Assembly: GCA_937867415.1 (NCBI GenBank)
Contig: CALMKO010000295.1
Location: 1 to 44,899 of the forward strand
Origin: an uncultured Verrucomicrobiota bacterium
Lineage (GTDB): Bacteria; Verrucomicrobiota; Verrucomicrobiia; Verrucomicrobiales; Akkermansiaceae
Length of the DNA: 44,899 nt
Reading direction: 5' to 3'
This document shows, in pieces, positions 43,648 to 44,899 of the stretch (position 1 is its first letter; every line of letters starts with the position of its first letter). The notes under the pieces were generated by a model, which was not told where the DNA came from, made no database searches, and was given only the letters and a program-made list of their open reading frames with translations. A program made the position numbers and the translations under genes.

Positions 43648-43713
43648 CCGGGGCTGAGCAAAGCGATGCCCCGGGTTCCCATCCCATTCACATACTGCGC
43701 CCTGAAGGGGCGC
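43647..43713. repeat. REP-like hairpins before hsdS
   Basis: CCCGGGGC (43647-43654) pairs with GCCCCGGG (43668-43675) over 13 bases, and GCGCCC (43697-43702) with GGGCGC (43708-43713) over TGAAG. Such GC-rich palindromes are common as dispersed intergenic repeats in this phylum. They lie 23-90 bp upstream of the hsdS ATG and may damp or alter its expression. Confidence 0.55.
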
Positions 43714-43736
43714 TAGAAAACGCTGAATCGCTAACC

Positions 43737-44899
43737 ATGCCCAAGCTCTCCCTCAACGCCTCGAAGAAAACCAAACACACCCCCGCCGGGGAAATCCCGG
43801 TGGATTGGGGGTGGGCCGAATTGAAAACGCTTGCAAGTATTCGAAGCGGCAGCACCCCATCCAAAGAAAACTCCTTCTACTGGAATGGCCATATACCTTG
43901 GCTGAGCGCGAAAGACCTCAAGTGGTCGAGGGTCAGCACCTCAATCGACAGAGTCACTGATAAAGCGGTCAAAGACGGAGCACGTTTAGTTCCGGCTGGC
44001 TCGATACTCGTACTGGTCAGAGGCATGACACTGTTGAAGCGCTTTCCCGTCGCACTCACCACTGTTCCAGTGACGTTCAATCAAGACCTCAAGGCAATAG
44101 TCCCGAATGAAAATAAGGTGACGGGACAATACCTTGCATATTTTTTGGACACCTCAGGCGACGACATTCGAGCAGGCGCTACGATAGCAGGACATGGCAC
44201 TGGGCGTCTTGCCCTAGATGTCCTAACTGAGTTCCCCATCCCTCTCCCCCCGCTCCCCGAGCAACGCCGAATCGCGGACATCCTCACCACCTGGGACCGG
44301 GCCATCGAGACGCTGGAATCCCTCATCTCCGCCAAAGAACGCCGCAAGCAAGCGCTCATGGAGCAGCTTCTCTCGGGCAGGAAACGTCTCCCGGGCTTCA
44401 AAGGCAAATGGGGCAAAGTCAAATTGTCGGAATTGCTAACGCCAATCATCAGAGCAACCGCGAAGCCATCATCGCCGTTTCTGGCAGCAGGAATCCGATG
44501 CCATGGGCGAGGAGTTTTCCTGAAGCCTGATTTCAAGCCCGCCGACATCATGCTCGACGAACTCTACGAGATTCAAACCAATGACCTCGTGGTGAACATC
44601 ACCTTCGCATGGGAAGGTGCCATCGCGATTGTTCCGGAGGAAGCGAACGGCGCACTCGTCTCGCACCGTTTCCCGACCTATCTGTTCAAACAGGATCTCA
44701 CCTGCTCGGAGTTCTTTCGCCACGTCATTCAAACCCACGGATTTGTCTTCGAATGCGGCCTTGCCTCTCCCGGCGGCGCTGGACGCAATCGAGTGTTGAG
44801 TAAAAAGAACTTCCTCAAGATCGCAATTCCCTGTCCGGATCTTCAAGAACAACAAGCCATCGCCGCCATCCTCGACACCGCCGACCGCGAACTCACCCT
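43737..44899 (+). CDS. hsdS: Type I specificity subunit HsdS with two TRDs, cut by the window end
   Basis: 387 residues visible, open to the right edge. The first 26 residues are the duplicated segment. TRD1 follows (IPVDWGWAELKTLASIRSGS, WLSAKDLKW, VPAGSILVLVRGMTLLKR) to EFPIPLPPLPEQRRIADILT and the conserved helix WDRAIETLESLISAKERRKQ. A second TRD (GKVKLSELLTPIIRA; LYEIQTNDLVVNITFAWEGA) ends in IAIPCPDLQEQQAIAAILDT. This is the standard two-TRD layout for asymmetric bipartite sites. hsdR is expected downstream outside the window. Confidence 0.9.
   Translation, partial: MPKLSLNASKKTKHTPAGEIPVDWGWAELKTLASIRSGSTPSKENSFYWNGHIPWLSAKDLKWSRVSTSIDRVTDKAVKDGARLVPAGSILVLVRGMTLLKRFPVALTTVPVTFNQDLKAIVPNENKVTGQYLAYFLDTSGDDIRAGATIAGHGTGRLALDVLTEFPIPLPPLPEQRRIADILTTWDRAIETLESLISAKERRKQALMEQLLSGRKRLPGFKGKWGKVKLSELLTPIIRATAKPSSPFLAAGIRCHGRGVFLKPDFKPADIMLDELYEIQTNDLVVNITFAWEGAIAIVPEEANGALVSHRFPTYLFKQDLTCSEFFRHVIQTHGFVFECGLASPGGAGRNRVLSKKNFLKIAIPCPDLQEQQAIAAILDTADRELT

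Noticed and set aside
43288-43716. A 142-codon open frame starting with the duplicated hsdS segment
   Set aside because: Only the first 26 codons are hsdS; the rest translates repeats and palindromes and is rich in Pro, Ser and Arg.

Overview
The window looks like a GC-rich Verrucomicrobiota chromosome, most likely a Luteolibacter/Akkermansiaceae-type organism. This is inferred from gene content: a DUF1501 protein paired with a pre-peptidase C-terminal (PPC) domain protein, TIGR03790 and DUF2851 proteins, FabV, and a membrane-anchored Ser/Thr kinase-like protein with a long helical tail. It has two parts: housekeeping backbone (1 to about 27.9 kb) and a genomic island (about 27.9 kb to the window end).

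Backbone. After the 3' part of an MsbA-type ABC exporter and a small acidic protein comes a five-gene minus-strand operon read from 8080 down to 1529: ftsK, a PhnP-like metallo-beta-lactamase-fold hydrolase, TIGR03790, DUF2851 and thiS. Divergent from it are a DUF2064-like protein, a UbiA-family prenyltransferase and a SufE-like protein. A convergent 850-aa kinase-like protein has Asn where the catalytic Asp should be, so it is probably a pseudokinase. Then follow DUF1501 plus PPC protein, a nitronate monooxygenase-type flavoprotein, a secreted beta-helix protein, FabV, a lone PotB-like permease, an amidohydrolase, a zinc-ribbon/TPM protein, a YdjM-like membrane protein (minus strand), ilvD and a lipoprotein amidase.

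Island. The boundary is marked by the 3' half of a tRNA-Phe gene on the minus strand (27905-27948), followed by a tyrosine recombinase. A second, different tRNA 3' half (tRNA-Ser(CGA)-like, plus strand) sits at 29768-29825. The two face outward around the integrase, which suggests nested or successive integrations. No intact tRNA-Phe is seen further right, so the island probably runs past the window. Its first section looks like a replication, partition or transfer module: an unknown 245-aa protein, a small protein with a ParB-like DNA-binding motif, three GACCGGTC palindromes spaced 67-68 bp apart, an 808-aa protein with an HUH-like His-Phe-His motif and a long coiled coil, a structured divergent intergenic region with a 16-bp inverted repeat whose loop holds two more hairpins, and an unknown 690-aa protein.

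The last 8 kb is a defence cluster: an unknown 230-aa protein, a single-TRD (half-size) HsdS, HsdM, an AbiE-like nucleotidyltransferase/winged-helix pair, an ApeA-like HEPN protein and a two-TRD HsdS cut by the window end. The first 80 bp of this hsdS are duplicated 449 bp upstream, separated by a repeat-rich insertion. No hsdR is in the window; it is expected downstream. The most original material is the putative HUH protein with its hairpin origin, the palindrome array with the ParB-like protein, and the type I restriction-modification (RM) locus carrying extra defence genes.
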